Assembly: GCF_005217615.1 (NCBI RefSeq)
Contig: NZ_SZNK01000001.1
Coordinates: 2,437,501 to 2,501,500, forward strand
DNA from: Brevibacillus antibioticus
Lineage (GTDB): Bacteria; Bacillota; Bacilli; Brevibacillales; Brevibacillaceae
Direction: 5' to 3'
DNA: 64,000 nucleotides
The translations under genes were made by a program, and so were the position numbers. Below, one piece after another: positions 9,855-18,725 of this stretch. Numbering within the stretch: position 1 is the stretch's first letter; each line of letters opens with the position of its first letter. The notes beneath the pieces are model-generated. The model worked only from the letters and a program-made list of their open reading frames with translations. It had not been told where the DNA came from and ran no database searches.

Positions 9855-10817
9855 TTATTTAATGTTCGTCTTTTGCTTCTTCCACCCCAACATAGCGACT
9901 CCATAGGCATTATCACCGGAGTAAACAGGGTCACAGAAGTACAGCTTCGCCTTCACAGCAGGGTGTTCCAGACGTTTGATCAGCCGTTCACGTATGTAAT
10001 AATTAGCAGCTACTCCTCCAACAATCAAGATGTCCTTCGGGTAGCCTTGCTCGACTGCATGGCGTAATGACTTCTCTAGTGTATTGGCAATACATTGCTC
10101 TGTCGCCCGCGCAATCTCAGCAGGGCTCGTACTTCCCTTCTCCACTTCCCGCAAAAGCGATGCTTCTGGACCAGAAAAACTAAAGGAAAGTCCGTCAACC
10201 GCCGAAGAAGTCCGAAACTCACCTGTTGCTCCAATTGCTAACTGCTCCAACGCGGGACCTGCAGGAAAGGACAGACCGAGTGCCACACCAATCCGATCGA
10301 CCAGTTGACCTGCGTGCAGATCAATCGTCCCACCGATTTTCTCAATGGTATAACCGGCTGCATGACGCTCGCACAATAGCAACTCGCTGGTACCTCCAGA
10401 CAAATGCACAGCCAAAAAGCGGTCCTCTGCCGGACGCACCTCAGCGGTGTATTCCCCCGCCGCGATATGTCCCTCTTGATGAGTCGTCAAGTGCAGGGGA
10501 ACGCGCAAATAAGTCGCCAACGATTTCGCCAAGCCCTCTCCTACCTTAAATACAGGCATATACGATCCGTCTTGCGGACGCGGCTTCTCGCTCACGCAAA
10601 TCGCTGCAATCTCGTAGTCCTGCCACTTCATCTCTTCACTTAACTCCGGCAGGTTCATCACATGCTGAAAGACGGCTTCAGATTGTTGCAGTCCGCGCTT
10701 GCCCTCCTTTACTTTCAGAAGGCGTTTTGCTTCTGCGACAATTCGGCCGTCTTCCTCAGCCAAGCACAGTGATGTCCGGTAATTGCTCGTGTCGATGCCC
10801 AACATTACCTTACTCAT
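9855..10817 (-). CDS. Kae1/TsaD-like domain protein (paralogue)
   Basis: A 320-residue ASKHA-fold protein of the Kae1/TsaD (former O-sialoglycoprotein endopeptidase) superfamily. It starts with the phosphate-binding segment MLGIDTSNYRTS, has a HQEGH motif matching the H-x3-H metal site, HLSGGTSELLL in place of the VSGGHTxL of TsaD, then GGVAANYYIRERL and SGDNAYGVAMLG (metal-binding Asp). The divergent motifs and the nusB-folD context argue that it is not the essential TsaD of the t6A pathway. Its actual function is unknown. It lies 18 bp after nusB and is probably cotranscribed. Confidence 0.75.
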   Translation of the reverse strand: MSKVMLGIDTSNYRTSLCLAEEDGRIVAEAKRLLKVKEGKRGLQQSEAVFQHVMNLPELSEEMKWQDYEIAAICVSEKPRPQDGSYMPVFKVGEGLAKSLATYLRVPLHLTTHQEGHIAAGEYTAEVRPAEDRFLAVHLSGGTSELLLCERHAAGYTIEKIGGTIDLHAGQLVDRIGVALGLSFPAGPALEQLAIGATGEFRTSSAVDGLSFSFSGPEASLLREVEKGSTSPAEIARATEQCIANTLEKSLRHAVEQGYPKDILIVGGVAANYYIRERLIKRLEHPAVKAKLYFCDPVYSGDNAYGVAMLGWKKQKTNIK

Positions 10818-10835
10818 GCTTGTATCTCCTACCTA

Positions 10836-11240
10836 TTACGCCTGCTTGGTTTCACGCGATTGCAAGAAGCTAGACAACACACCGTTAATGTATCGGTGGG
10901 ACTGCTCGTCGCTAAAGAGCTTCGCGATCTCGATCGCTTCGTTCATCACGACTTTGTCAGGTGTGTCTTGCTCAAACATGATCTCGTAAAAAGCCAGACG
11001 AAGAATAGCGCGATCTACATTGGCGATGCGTTCCAATTGCCATCCACGCAGATACTTCTTGATTTCTGAATCAATCTCAGTCAAGTTATTCATTACACCG
11101 TCGAGGAGATAACGCAAGTACTGCGCATTTTCCTCGGATTCTTCCATGACGAGGGCAACCGCATCCGTTAGCGGAACCTCTGCCATATCGATTTGGAAAA
11201 GACATTGAACTGCTTTTTCTCGTGCTGTTCTTCGTTTCAT
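10836..11240 (-). CDS. nusB: Transcription antitermination factor NusB
   Basis: All-helical RNA-binding protein that acts with NusE (S10) on boxA in rRNA antitermination. The 134-residue product starts MKRRTAREKAVQCLFQIDM, typical of the family, and ends with the conserved FSDEQSHRYINGVLSSF. An in-frame ATG at 11249 exists, but it is only one base from the AGGTG site, so the ATG at 11240 is preferred. It lies downstream of the DUF2273/amaP genes, as in B. subtilis. Confidence 0.93.
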   Translation of the reverse strand: MKRRTAREKAVQCLFQIDMAEVPLTDAVALVMEESEENAQYLRYLLDGVMNNLTEIDSEIKKYLRGWQLERIANVDRAILRLAFYEIMFEQDTPDKVVMNEAIEIAKLFSDEQSHRYINGVLSSFLQSRETKQA

Positions 11241-11287
11241 ACCATTCATTCACCTACTAATTAGATTGAGCTCCGACCTTCTTTATG

Positions 11288-11500
11288 TCACCGAAACTTG
11301 CCTGGCAAAATCCTGTCAAGTATCTCACGCAAGTCTTCTTTATGATCGAGCTTGCGACCAATATAATAACCGGTCCCGACAAACACAACAAAAACCAGTG
11401 TATCCCAAAATCCCACGAGAAGGTAGATGATGCCGAAAAAAAGTCCGGCCAAAATCCCCATTAGCTTCCCCTTGTGTTCCCACATTAACTCCCGCATCAT
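11288..11500 (-). CDS. DUF2273 small membrane protein
   Basis: A 70-residue protein with two closely spaced hydrophobic segments (about residues 12-30 and 31-50) and a charged tail ending in LPGKFR. It matches the DUF2273 family by sequence character and by its position directly after amaP (12 bp gap). The family often accompanies Asp23/AmaP cell-envelope stress genes; a role in anchoring or stabilising that complex is inference. Confidence 0.8.
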   Translation of the reverse strand: MMRELMWEHKGKLMGILAGLFFGIIYLLVGFWDTLVFVVFVGTGYYIGRKLDHKEDLREILDRILPGKFR

Positions 11501-11512
11501 TTACTTCACCTT

Positions 11513-12070
11513 CTATTCCACCCGTTTACGAGCCGCGTAGTTTTCCTGCTGAGCTACTTCCGTCACGACAATGGCCACCTCAGAAATGTCAACACCAGCA
11601 ATCCCCTCGACTTGCTCCTTCACATCAGCCTGTAGCTTCTGTGTCAGTTCAGGTAATGGCGTTTCTCCATCTACCGAAACACGCAGGGTGATAATATTGC
11701 CGCTCTCGAGTGCTTTGACTGTCGTCTTCATATCGCGCACTCCTTTCACTCGGCGGGCTGCACGCTCTGCAATGGTCTGGATGGTCTGAATCGTAATGTT
11801 GACCTCGCCCAAATCACTGCGCTGACGGATTCCCCGTTCTACTTTAGGCTTGTTAGAGCGGAAAGAACTGAAAAAGAAGCGAAGGCTGACTACGAGGAAA
11901 ATAATCGCGACAACGAGATAGGTGATGTTCGTACCCGCCAGCATCTGATCCACGTACGGACGGAAAAAATCTGGATGGATCAATCCGCTGGTCGCTGCTA
12001 TCGCGATGCAGGACAAAACAATGAGCGCAAAGCTATAAATCGTCAAGATAAAGCGGTCAAACAAGTTCAC
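11513..12070 (-). CDS. amaP: Alkaline shock response membrane anchor protein AmaP
   Basis: Membrane protein that in Staphylococcus tethers Asp23 to the membrane. The 185-residue product has two transmembrane segments (about residues 7-30 and 47-67), then a basic region and an Asp23-like domain with the repeat-like GEVNITIQTIQTIAERAARR. The GTG at 12070 is preferred over that at 12076, because AAGGAGAGG is 8 nt upstream of the former and abuts the latter. Neighbours are an Asp23-family gene upstream and DUF2273 downstream. Confidence 0.85.
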   Translation of the reverse strand: MNLFDRFILTIYSFALIVLSCIAIAATSGLIHPDFFRPYVDQMLAGTNITYLVVAIIFLVVSLRFFFSSFRSNKPKVERGIRQRSDLGEVNITIQTIQTIAERAARRVKGVRDMKTTVKALESGNIITLRVSVDGETPLPELTQKLQADVKEQVEGIAGVDISEVAIVVTEVAQQENYAARKRVE

Positions 12071-12179
12071 AAGCACCTCTCCTTTCAGCCATGTTTGAAA
12101 AAGGAGACAAACACGGCACGCTCAGAAAAACTCCATGAATTTACGCTGAAAGCCTAAATAAAATCACGTTTTCAAATGA

Positions 12180-12210
12180 GGAAAATGCCCCCTGTTCGTA
12201 GGGGGCATCC
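12180..12210 (-). terminator. Terminator after the Asp23-family gene
   Basis: A perfect 8-bp GC-rich stem (ATGCCCCC at 12185-12192 with GGGGGCAT at 12201-12208) carries TTTTCC on the 3' side of the minus strand. It may be partial, since amaP and nusB follow in the same direction. Confidence 0.75.
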
Positions 12211-12222
12211 ATCCGCTGCTTG

Positions 12223-12639
12223 TTAGCGCACGCGCTGGTGTTCTTCAACCGGTACTGGTGCCGGTGCTTTTTCTTCAGCTTTCAACTCAACATCAACGAT
12301 ATGTACGTTTACTTCCACTACGGAAAGACCTGTCATGCTCTCAATCCCATTGCGTACACTATCTTGAATATTTCGAGCGACTTCCGGGATGCGATGTCCG
12401 TATTTGACAATGATCGAAACATCCACCGCTGCTTCGCGGGAGCCAACCTCTACACGCACACCACGTGCTATATTTTTACGGCCTAAACGTTCAGCTATTT
12501 CTCCTACGAAACCGCCGCTCATTTGCGCCACACCTTCTACTTCGGACGCAGCCATGCCGGCGATCACTTCCAACACTTCGGGAGCGATCTGGACCTTACC
12601 AAGTTCTGTTCTATCTAAGTCTGGAGTAAACTCTTCCAT
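12223..12639 (-). CDS. Asp23/Gls24 family envelope stress response protein
   Basis: A 138-residue protein of the Asp23 family, abundant membrane-associated proteins linked to alkaline or cell-wall stress. The family pattern is clear: GKVQIAPEVLEVIAGMAASE, then EVGSREAAVDVSIIVKYG and QDSVRNGIESMTGLSV. The C-terminus is a short Glu/Pro/Ala-rich tail. The ATG at 12639 follows GAGGGAGGTG at 6 nt. The next downstream genes are amaP and DUF2273; a terminator in between may tune the ratio. This is the YqhY-type gene next to accBC in B. subtilis. Confidence 0.9.
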   Translation of the reverse strand: MEEFTPDLDRTELGKVQIAPEVLEVIAGMAASEVEGVAQMSGGFVGEIAERLGRKNIARGVRVEVGSREAAVDVSIIVKYGHRIPEVARNIQDSVRNGIESMTGLSVVEVNVHIVDVELKAEEKAPAPVPVEEHQRVR

Positions 12640-12708
12640 GCTTCGCACCTCCCTCTCATTTGTAATTCATTATAACAAGCACACCGTATTTTTACAAATC
12701 AGCCCTAC

Positions 12709-14064
12709 TTATTCTTCGTCCAGGTTCAAGTCGTAGGTTTCCAAGAATTTCGTATCGAAATGCCCGCTGACAAATACTTCGTGCTCCAATACTTTCAAAT
12801 GGAATGGAATTGTTGTCGTAATACCCTCGACGACGAATTCGCCCAAGGCACGCTTCATACGGTCAATCGCTTCATTACGATCCTTGCCCCATACAATCAG
12901 CTTGGCGATCATAGAGTCATAGTATGGTGGAATGGAATATCCCGCATACGCTGCACTGTCCACGCGCACACCAAAGCCGCCTGGCGCCAAATATTCCGTG
13001 ATACGACCTGGCGAAGGCATGAAGTTTTTCGCAGGATTCTCAGCATTAATGCGGCATTCAATAGCCCAGCCATCCATTTTGATATCCTCTTGCGTAAAGG
13101 ACAATGGTTGGCCCGCCGCTACGGTCAGCTGCTCCTTGATCAGGTCAAAGCCAGTCACCAGCTCGGTTACAGGATGCTCTACCTGAATACGCGTATTCAT
13201 TTCCATGAAGTAGAACTGTCCGTGTTTGTCCAGCAAAAACTCAACAGTGCCCGCACCATGATAGGAAACGGCTGTTGCCGCCGCAACAGCAGCTTCACCC
13301 ATTTGTCGGCGCAGCTCTTCACTCAATGCCGGAGATGGCGCTTCCTCGATCAGCTTTTGGTGACGACGTTGGATGGAGCAGTCGCGCTCACCCAGGTATA
13401 CGGCATTGCCATGCTTGTCTGCCATGATTTGAATTTCCACATGGCGTGGGCCTTCCACGAACTTCTCCAAATAAACCCCTGGATTGCCAAAAGCCGTTTT
13501 CGCCTCGTTTTGCGCCTGACGGATCGCTTTTTCCAGATCCTCGTCGTCAACGGCTACTCGCATTCCGCGTCCGCCGCCGCCTGCCGTCGCTTTGACCATG
13601 ACAGGATAGCCAATCTCGTTTGCGGTGACGACAGCGTCAGCCACATCTTCGATCAGCCCTTCCGTACCTGGTACAGTAGGTACACCTGCTGTTTTCATCG
13701 TATCCTTCGCTGTGGACTTGTCCCCCATCTTCACAATTGCTTCTGGATCTGGACCGATAAAGGTAATGTTACATGCGGCACAAATCTCGGCAAAATCAGC
13801 GTTTTCTGCCAAGAAGCCATAGCCAGGATGGATGGCATCTGCCCCTACCTTGGTCGCTACACTCATGATGTTTGCTATATTCAAATAGCTTTCCTTGGAT
13901 GCCTTTGGACCAATACAGTAGGCTTCGTCGGCCAGCTTCACATGAAGCGCTTCACGATCCGCTTCGGAGTAGACGGCGACCGTACGAATGCCCAGCTCGC
14001 GGCATGCCCGGATAATACGCACGGCAATCTCCCCGCGATTGGCAATCAATACTTTTTGAAACAT
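12709..14064 (-). CDS. accC: Acetyl-CoA carboxylase, biotin carboxylase subunit
   Basis: ATP-grasp enzyme that carboxylates biotin on AccB, the committed step of fatty-acid synthesis. The 451-residue product begins [20 protein letters not shown] and has the glycine-rich ATP loop [14 protein letters not shown] and the active-site region [14 protein letters not shown]. The ATG at 14064 is 6 nt after GGGGGAG; an upstream in-frame GTG lies within that site. It follows accB by 16 bp, the usual accBC operon. Confidence 0.97.
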   Translation of the reverse strand: MFQKVLIANRGEIAVRIIRACRELGIRTVAVYSEADREALHVKLADEAYCIGPKASKESYLNIANIMSVATKVGADAIHPGYGFLAENADFAEICAACNITFIGPDPEAIVKMGDKSTAKDTMKTAGVPTVPGTEGLIEDVADAVVTANEIGYPVMVKATAGGGGRGMRVAVDDEDLEKAIRQAQNEAKTAFGNPGVYLEKFVEGPRHVEIQIMADKHGNAVYLGERDCSIQRRHQKLIEEAPSPALSEELRRQMGEAAVAAATAVSYHGAGTVEFLLDKHGQFYFMEMNTRIQVEHPVTELVTGFDLIKEQLTVAAGQPLSFTQEDIKMDGWAIECRINAENPAKNFMPSPGRITEYLAPGGFGVRVDSAAYAGYSIPPYYDSMIAKLIVWGKDRNEAIDRMKRALGEFVVEGITTTIPFHLKVLEHEVFVSGHFDTKFLETYDLNLDEE

Positions 14065-14080
14065 TCCGCTCTCCCCCACC

Positions 14081-14581
14081 TTATTCTGGCTTCACCAAAA
14101 ACAATGCTTGGCCATACTCAACCAATTGACCGTCTTCTACGAGCACTTTCACGATCTCGCCGCTTACTTCTGCTTCGATTTCGTTAAAGAGTTTCATCGC
14201 TTCCACGATGCAAACAACTTTGCTCGCATTTACTTTGTCACCAGCTTGTACATAAGCCGGCTTGCCTGGTTCTGGTGCGCTATAGAAAGTCCCTACCATT
14301 GGAGATACAATCTTATGGAGATTTGCGTCATCCGATGCTTGTACAGCTGCTGCTTTCGGAGCTTCTGTTACGACTGGCGCTGCCGCAACAACTGGCTCGG
14401 CCGGGATATGTGCTACTGGTGCTGCAACAGGAGCTTGAACCGCTGGTTGCGTGACGAAAATCGTTTCCGTGCCAGTGGATTTTTTCAGAGACACCTTGGC
14501 ACCTTCTGTTTCCAAGTTAAATTCTTGAATGGATGATTGATCAATTAACTTAATAATTTCGCGGATTTCATGCATTTTCAT
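14081..14581 (-). CDS. accB: Acetyl-CoA carboxylase, biotin carboxyl carrier protein
   Basis: Carries the biotin that shuttles CO2 between AccC and AccDA. The 166-residue product has an N-terminal domain ([12 protein letters not shown]), a Pro/Ala/Val-rich flexible linker at about residues 50-90, and the biotinyl domain with the attachment lysine in [17 protein letters not shown]. The start could be the ATG at 14581, the ATG at 14575 or the upstream TTG at 14590 that is closer to AAGGAG; 14581 is taken as a compromise. Confidence 0.94.
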   Translation of the reverse strand: MKMHEIREIIKLIDQSSIQEFNLETEGAKVSLKKSTGTETIFVTQPAVQAPVAAPVAHIPAEPVVAAAPVVTEAPKAAAVQASDDANLHKIVSPMVGTFYSAPEPGKPAYVQAGDKVNASKVVCIVEAMKLFNEIEAEVSGEIVKVLVEDGQLVEYGQALFLVKPE

Positions 14582-14659
14582 TACGAACAAGCACTCCTTC
14601 TTTTCTTTCAATAAGGTTCGTGGAGTCCATTATGTATCCTTGTGGCAAACCATAAATCC

Positions 14660-14689
14660 ATGGTAAGCCTGTTTCCTATACCACGTCAA
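14660..14689 (-). promoter_or_regulatory. Possible sigma-A promoter for accBC
   Basis: On the minus strand TTGACG (14684-14689) and TACCAT (14660-14665) are 18 bp apart, 80-100 bp upstream of accB. The -10 matches four of six consensus positions. No FapR-like operator was recognised. Confidence 0.4.
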
Positions 14690-14691
14690 GA

Positions 14692-14735
14692 AAGGATTTC
14701 CCCGCTTCTTTTCCAACAGAAGCGAGAAAATCCTT
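14692..14735 (-). terminator. Terminator at the end of the spoIIIA operon
   Basis: A long hairpin pairs AAGGATTT (14692-14699) with AAATCCTT (14728-14735), and an inner CGCTTCT with AGAAGCG. It lies about 55 bp after the spoIIIAH stop and separates it from accB. Confidence 0.65.
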
Positions 14736-14788
14736 ACCATCATGCCCGTTTCTCCAATCCATTATAACGAGAAAGTACCGTAGCTTTA

Positions 14789-15463
14789 TTAGGATGACTT
14801 GTATTGTACGTTTATGTTTGTCGCCGGAATATTCAAGTGTTGCTTCACGTTTGCAATGATTTCCACGACCTCGTTTGCGTTCAATTTATCTTTTTGTACG
14901 AGGACTGTCGCCTTGTCATTTTGGACAGTAACGACCGCATCCTGATAGCCACTCGCCTTGAGCATTTCTTCTGCAGTCATCGTAGCACTTTCCATATTGG
15001 ATAGTTCTTCAAACTTAGCCATCGCTTCTGCTACTGCCTGCGGAGAAGAATCCGTGCTGTTTACGATTGCAAGCTGTTCGTCTTTTTGTTGCGCCAGCAT
15101 GGCTTCGCGTTTCATTTTGTAGCCTTGGAAGATTTCACTCGCTGTTTCTGCTACTGGGACGACCGTGTGTGTTGCGGCTGGTTTCGCTTCTGGGGCAGCG
15201 GGAGTTTTGGCTTCCTTCGTGCCACTTTTTCCGTCTACCGGATTTGCCTTTGGAGCTTGATCGACAGGCGTTGCTTGTGGGGCGTGATCTACTTGCTTGG
15301 ATTCAACAACCACACCGGAAATTTGCTCTTGCTTCTGGACGGCTTGCTCTTGTCCTGATGTTGGGACCTGTTCTTGCGGCCCCTTCACCAAGTAGTATCC
15401 GGAGAGCACAACCATGACAGCAAGCATTGTCAACAACCATACCGTTTGCTTTCGCAGAATCAT
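14789..15463 (-). CDS. spoIIIAH: Stage III sporulation protein AH
   Basis: Mother-cell component of the SpoIIIA-SpoIIQ channel that spans the space between mother cell and forespore and partners SpoIIQ. The 224-residue product has one N-terminal transmembrane helix (about residues 8-27), a long Pro/Ala/Lys-rich linker (30-105), and a C-terminal YscJ/FliF-like ring-building domain ending in KQHLNIPATNINVQYKSS. It is the last gene of the operon, 13 bp after spoIIIAG. Confidence 0.93.
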   Translation of the reverse strand: MILRKQTVWLLTMLAVMVVLSGYYLVKGPQEQVPTSGQEQAVQKQEQISGVVVESKQVDHAPQATPVDQAPKANPVDGKSGTKEAKTPAAPEAKPAATHTVVPVAETASEIFQGYKMKREAMLAQQKDEQLAIVNSTDSSPQAVAEAMAKFEELSNMESATMTAEEMLKASGYQDAVVTVQNDKATVLVQKDKLNANEVVEIIANVKQHLNIPATNINVQYKSS

Positions 15464-15476
15464 TCGCCATTACCTC

Positions 15477-16181
15477 CTACCCTTTTTTGGGCAAAATGGA
15501 TATTTTATAAGCGGGAACATCCAAAACCTTTTGAACGGCTTCAGTGATCCACGCTTTAACCTGGATGTTATCGGCCCCTTTAGCTACTACCAGGACCCCG
15601 CGGACTTTCGGCTTCAGCGTCTTCACAATAACAGGGGCATCTTGCTTGCCGCCTTGCACGATGACGACCTGCTCATCTCGTGACTGGTCATTTTGATTGC
15701 GGGTTGCCTTTTCTTTGTCCATTTCCTGATTGGTTGAGGAACGGATGTTGCGGTTTTTTTCTACAACCAGCTCTGGTGTTGATTCCAGATTGACCATGAC
15801 CTCTACTTCGCCAACGCCGACAACAGAAGCGAGGATATCGCGAAGCTGTGTCTCGTAAATGTTTTCATACTCTGCAATGACATCGGTAGTCGTTGATCCC
15901 CCCAACACTTGGGAACTTGCATTGCCTTCAGGAGGACCTGGCGCCTCACTCCCTATATCTCCAAATCCGAGTGGCTGGTCTTTTTCCACTCTGAGGAAGT
16001 CTGTCAGAATCATGATGGCTACGCCAATGCCCAATATGACGATGAAATAATGCAGCGGCTTCAGTTTTTGGTTTTTTCCTTTACTCCCTACTACCATTTT
16101 CTTTTCTTCCTGCATCGTCTCGCCTTGTTGCTTCATAAACAAACTTTTCAGCTTTTCCCATAATTGGTTCATTGTTTTCAC
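15477..16181 (-). CDS. spoIIIAG: Stage III sporulation protein AG
   Basis: Ring-forming component of the SpoIIIA feeding-tube complex. The 234-residue product has a cytoplasmic N-terminus, one transmembrane helix (about residues 43-62), and an extracytoplasmic domain with LRDILASVVGVGEVEVMVNLES and VKAWITEAVQKVLDVPAYKISILPK, which resembles secretion-ring building motifs. It lies 22 bp after spoIIIAF. Confidence 0.93.
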   Translation of the reverse strand: MKTMNQLWEKLKSLFMKQQGETMQEEKKMVVGSKGKNQKLKPLHYFIVILGIGVAIMILTDFLRVEKDQPLGFGDIGSEAPGPPEGNASSQVLGGSTTTDVIAEYENIYETQLRDILASVVGVGEVEVMVNLESTPELVVEKNRNIRSSTNQEMDKEKATRNQNDQSRDEQVVIVQGGKQDAPVIVKTLKPKVRGVLVVAKGADNIQVKAWITEAVQKVLDVPAYKISILPKKG

Positions 16182-16203
16182 CTCGCTTCACTGACAGTAT
16201 CCG

Positions 16204-16881
16204 CTACTGTTTCTCTCTTTCTCTCGATTCGTCTTTGATGACGACCTGACTCTTCGAAAGCCCCCACTCTTTGGCGACATCGTTTGTGATTTGCGCGTAA
16301 AGTGGATTGTCATGATGAGCTGTTGCTGCCATTTCTGATTTCGAATCAGGTTTTATTTCAATGGGTTTGCCAATCGTAATTTCAACAGGCTGGACAGGTT
16401 TAATCGGTTCAATCGTGCTCTGCCCTTTTTGCTCTTCCTTGTTCGCGTCACCGACTAGTAGCTCGATTCGCTCAAGAGTTGGCTGCTCCGGATTTTGCTT
16501 ATTGAGGGTAATCGTGACATCTTCAACAGTTACGCCGTACTGTTCTTTAACACTGGCTTTTACTGAGGACGCTACCTGTGACTGGACGTAAGCAGTTATC
16601 TGCTGATTTTGTTGACCGAGCAGCTTGTCAGTGATACGTTTCCACTCTGCCGAAGCAGGCTTGTTCAGCTCTTGTTGGTATCGATCCAAACGAAAGGCCA
16701 AATCTTCCTGCGAGAGGCTGAACAGACTAAACACAGGAGAAATGATTGTCAGCAAAAGAATCAAGCCCATCACCATTTTTACGTAGCGTTGCAGTGTCGT
16801 ATTGGGCAGGATCAGATCGAGGAAGGCAGCCAAAAGGACGAGCAGGATAATTTTTTTCAACCACAGTGTTAACCACGTCAT
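16204..16881 (-). CDS. spoIIIAF: Stage III sporulation protein AF
   Basis: A 225-residue component of the SpoIIIA complex. Two transmembrane helices fill about residues 8-55 (starting MTWLTLWLKKIILLVLLAAF), followed by a soluble domain with DVTITLNKQ and an ending typical of the family (WGLSKSQVVIKDESRE). The frame stays open upstream to 17112 inside spoIIIAE, but the ATG at 16881 has an AGGTG site and starts 8 bp after the spoIIIAE stop. Confidence 0.92.
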   Translation of the reverse strand: MTWLTLWLKKIILLVLLAAFLDLILPNTTLQRYVKMVMGLILLLTIISPVFSLFSLSQEDLAFRLDRYQQELNKPASAEWKRITDKLLGQQNQQITAYVQSQVASSVKASVKEQYGVTVEDVTITLNKQNPEQPTLERIELLVGDANKEEQKGQSTIEPIKPVQPVEITIGKPIEIKPDSKSEMAATAHHDNPLYAQITNDVAKEWGLSKSQVVIKDESREREKQ

Positions 16882-16889
16882 CTCATCAC

Positions 16890-18086
16890 CTACCGAACCA
16901 TCATGGAGATGTTGCCCGCCGCAATCATGATCGTAATCGCCAGAAAGAACATCAAGCCGACCGTTGCCAAAGCAGCGAAGACGAACAAAAGACTTTTCCC
17001 AATCGTACCTAAAGCACTGATGATTGGACTGTTTCCAAGCGGTTGGAGTACGGCAGATGACAGATTGTAGATCAGAGCCAGTACCAGTATCTTCAAAGCT
17101 GGAAACGCGCATAGCATGATCAGGATCAAAACTCCCGCCAAGCCCACGGCATTTTTGACGAGTAGCGAGGCATTGAGTACGGTATCTGCCGCATCGGAGA
17201 ACACACGACCTACTATCGGGATGAAATTGCCCGTGATGTATTTCGCTGTTCGGAGAGTGACCCCGTCCGCAACGGCTGAAGTCGCTCCTTGTATGGAAAT
17301 GATGGCGAGAAAGATCGTCAGAAATGAACCAAGGACACCCATTGCAATATTGCGTAGCAAGGTCGCTAACTGCGTGACTTTGTACCTCTCTGAAAACAGG
17401 CTGACGATCGAGAGCATCGCAGAGAGGAACAGAAGCGGGAATACGACATAAGAGATCATCATGCCGCTTGTGTTGATCATGAAGATAATCAGCGGGTGAA
17501 ACATTGTGGCGGATGCCAGATTGCCTACCGAAGCAAGCAGTGCGATGACGAGTGGAATCATGGCCAGCATGAAATCAGACATGTTCGCGATTGCGTCTTT
17601 GGCATAGGTAATAGCGACATGAAAGCTGTTGATCGCAAGTACCATCAAGACGAGATAAGTAATCGAATACGCCACTGTCGATACCGCATTGCGTTCAAAG
17701 GCATTCTGCATCGTTTCAAGAATCATCGCGAAGACTGTAATGATAATGATGGAGCTGAGCAGCTTGCCATTCATCAAAATCTCATGAAAGATGAACTTGC
17801 CTATTCCTTGCAGGACTCCTGAAATACTGAAGTCACCTTGCTGCATGAGGATTTGGATAAAGCCATCCGATTTCAAGTCTGGCAAGTACCCTTTATAGTC
17901 GCGCTGCAACTGATGCCAATACTGTTCGACTCGGTCTAGCTGCAGTTGATCGACCTGTTGTTGCACGATTTGATTGATCGGACCGGCTACAGGTGCCACA
18001 GCAGGTGTCACAGCAGCAGACACGGCAACTGGAAACAAGGCAAGGAGCAGGAACCCGAACAGGATCAGCTTGCAAGTGTGTGCCAT
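16890..18086 (-). CDS. spoIIIAE: Stage III sporulation protein AE
   Basis: Polytopic membrane protein, proposed pore or export component of the SpoIIIA channel. The 398-residue product begins with a cleavable-type signal segment (about residues 1-25, ending AVSA), then a soluble stretch and seven or eight hydrophobic segments from about residue 90 to the end. The second ATG (18086) is preferred over 18092, because GGAGGTGGG abuts the first. Confidence 0.93.
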   Translation of the reverse strand: MAHTCKLILFGFLLLALFPVAVSAAVTPAVAPVAGPINQIVQQQVDQLQLDRVEQYWHQLQRDYKGYLPDLKSDGFIQILMQQGDFSISGVLQGIGKFIFHEILMNGKLLSSIIIITVFAMILETMQNAFERNAVSTVAYSITYLVLMVLAINSFHVAITYAKDAIANMSDFMLAMIPLVIALLASVGNLASATMFHPLIIFMINTSGMMISYVVFPLLFLSAMLSIVSLFSERYKVTQLATLLRNIAMGVLGSFLTIFLAIISIQGATSAVADGVTLRTAKYITGNFIPIVGRVFSDAADTVLNASLLVKNAVGLAGVLILIMLCAFPALKILVLALIYNLSSAVLQPLGNSPIISALGTIGKSLLFVFAALATVGLMFFLAITIMIAAGNISMMVR

Positions 18087-18102
18087 GGACATCCCACCTC
18101 CC

Positions 18103-18492
18103 TTATGCCGGCAACAAGTCGATCACTGTTTCGATAATGATTTGGATGATCGGTACAGCCATAACCAGTATGAGGACTTTTCCAGCGAGCTCGATTTTCG
18201 AAGCAATCGCACCTTGTCCAGCATCTCGGGTCATCTGTGCACCGAATTCAGCAATATAGGCAATTCCGATGATTTTTAGAATCGTTTCCAGAAACACAAG
18301 GTTCAAATCTGCTTGAACCGCCAATCTTTCCAAAACCCGAATGACATCTGCTATTTTTCCGACGAGAAAGTAAAAGATGATGACTCCGCTCGCGATCGCC
18401 AGCAAAAAGGCGAACATCGGCTTCTGTTCCTTAATGACTAGCGCGAGAATCGTAGCTACCAGTCCTAGCCCGACAATTTGTACAATCTCCAT
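18103..18492 (-). CDS. spoIIIAD: Stage III sporulation protein AD
   Basis: A 129-residue membrane protein with three or four hydrophobic segments and the family pattern KPMFAFLLAIASGVIIFYF and IAYIAEFGAQMTRDAGQGA. It belongs to the SpoIIIAC/AD family and is thought to be part of the membrane platform of the channel. It lies 13 bp after spoIIIAC. Confidence 0.94.
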   Translation of the reverse strand: MEIVQIVGLGLVATILALVIKEQKPMFAFLLAIASGVIIFYFLVGKIADVIRVLERLAVQADLNLVFLETILKIIGIAYIAEFGAQMTRDAGQGAIASKIELAGKVLILVMAVPIIQIIIETVIDLLPA

Positions 18493-18505
18493 CTGGAGCC
18501 CCTCC

Positions 18506-18709
18506 TCAGTTGAACAGGAAGACGCGTTTTACCTCGGAGAACAAGTCACCGATGTAATGGGACACCATGTACAGGACAATGATGAATCCGACCAGAGTTG
18601 CCCAATGCGCAATATCTTCCTTGCCCGCCTGCTTCAGGACCGTATGCAGGATGGCTGTAATGAAACCTACTGCTCCTATCTGGAAAACAGGTGTCAAATC
18701 AAAATCCAC
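18506..18709 (-). CDS. spoIIIAC: Stage III sporulation protein AC
   Basis: A 67-residue protein with two transmembrane helices (about residues 7-25 and 40-58), related to SpoIIIAD. The GTG at 18709 gives MDFDLTPVFQIGAVG, matching the known family length of 65-68. An earlier in-frame GTG at 18718 overlaps the GCGAGG site and was rejected. Confidence 0.92.
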   Translation of the reverse strand: MDFDLTPVFQIGAVGFITAILHTVLKQAGKEDIAHWATLVGFIIVLYMVSHYIGDLFSEVKRVFLFN

Positions 18710-18725
18710 TGTGAACACCTCGCCT

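Noticed and set aside
9855-10817. Calling this gene tsaD
   Set aside because: Key motifs and genomic context differ from TsaD, so only superfamily membership is claimed.
12760-14187. A 475-codon open frame on the plus strand opposite accC
   Set aside because: It mirrors the strongly supported accC/accB coding sequence, has no ribosome binding site and no recognisable domain.
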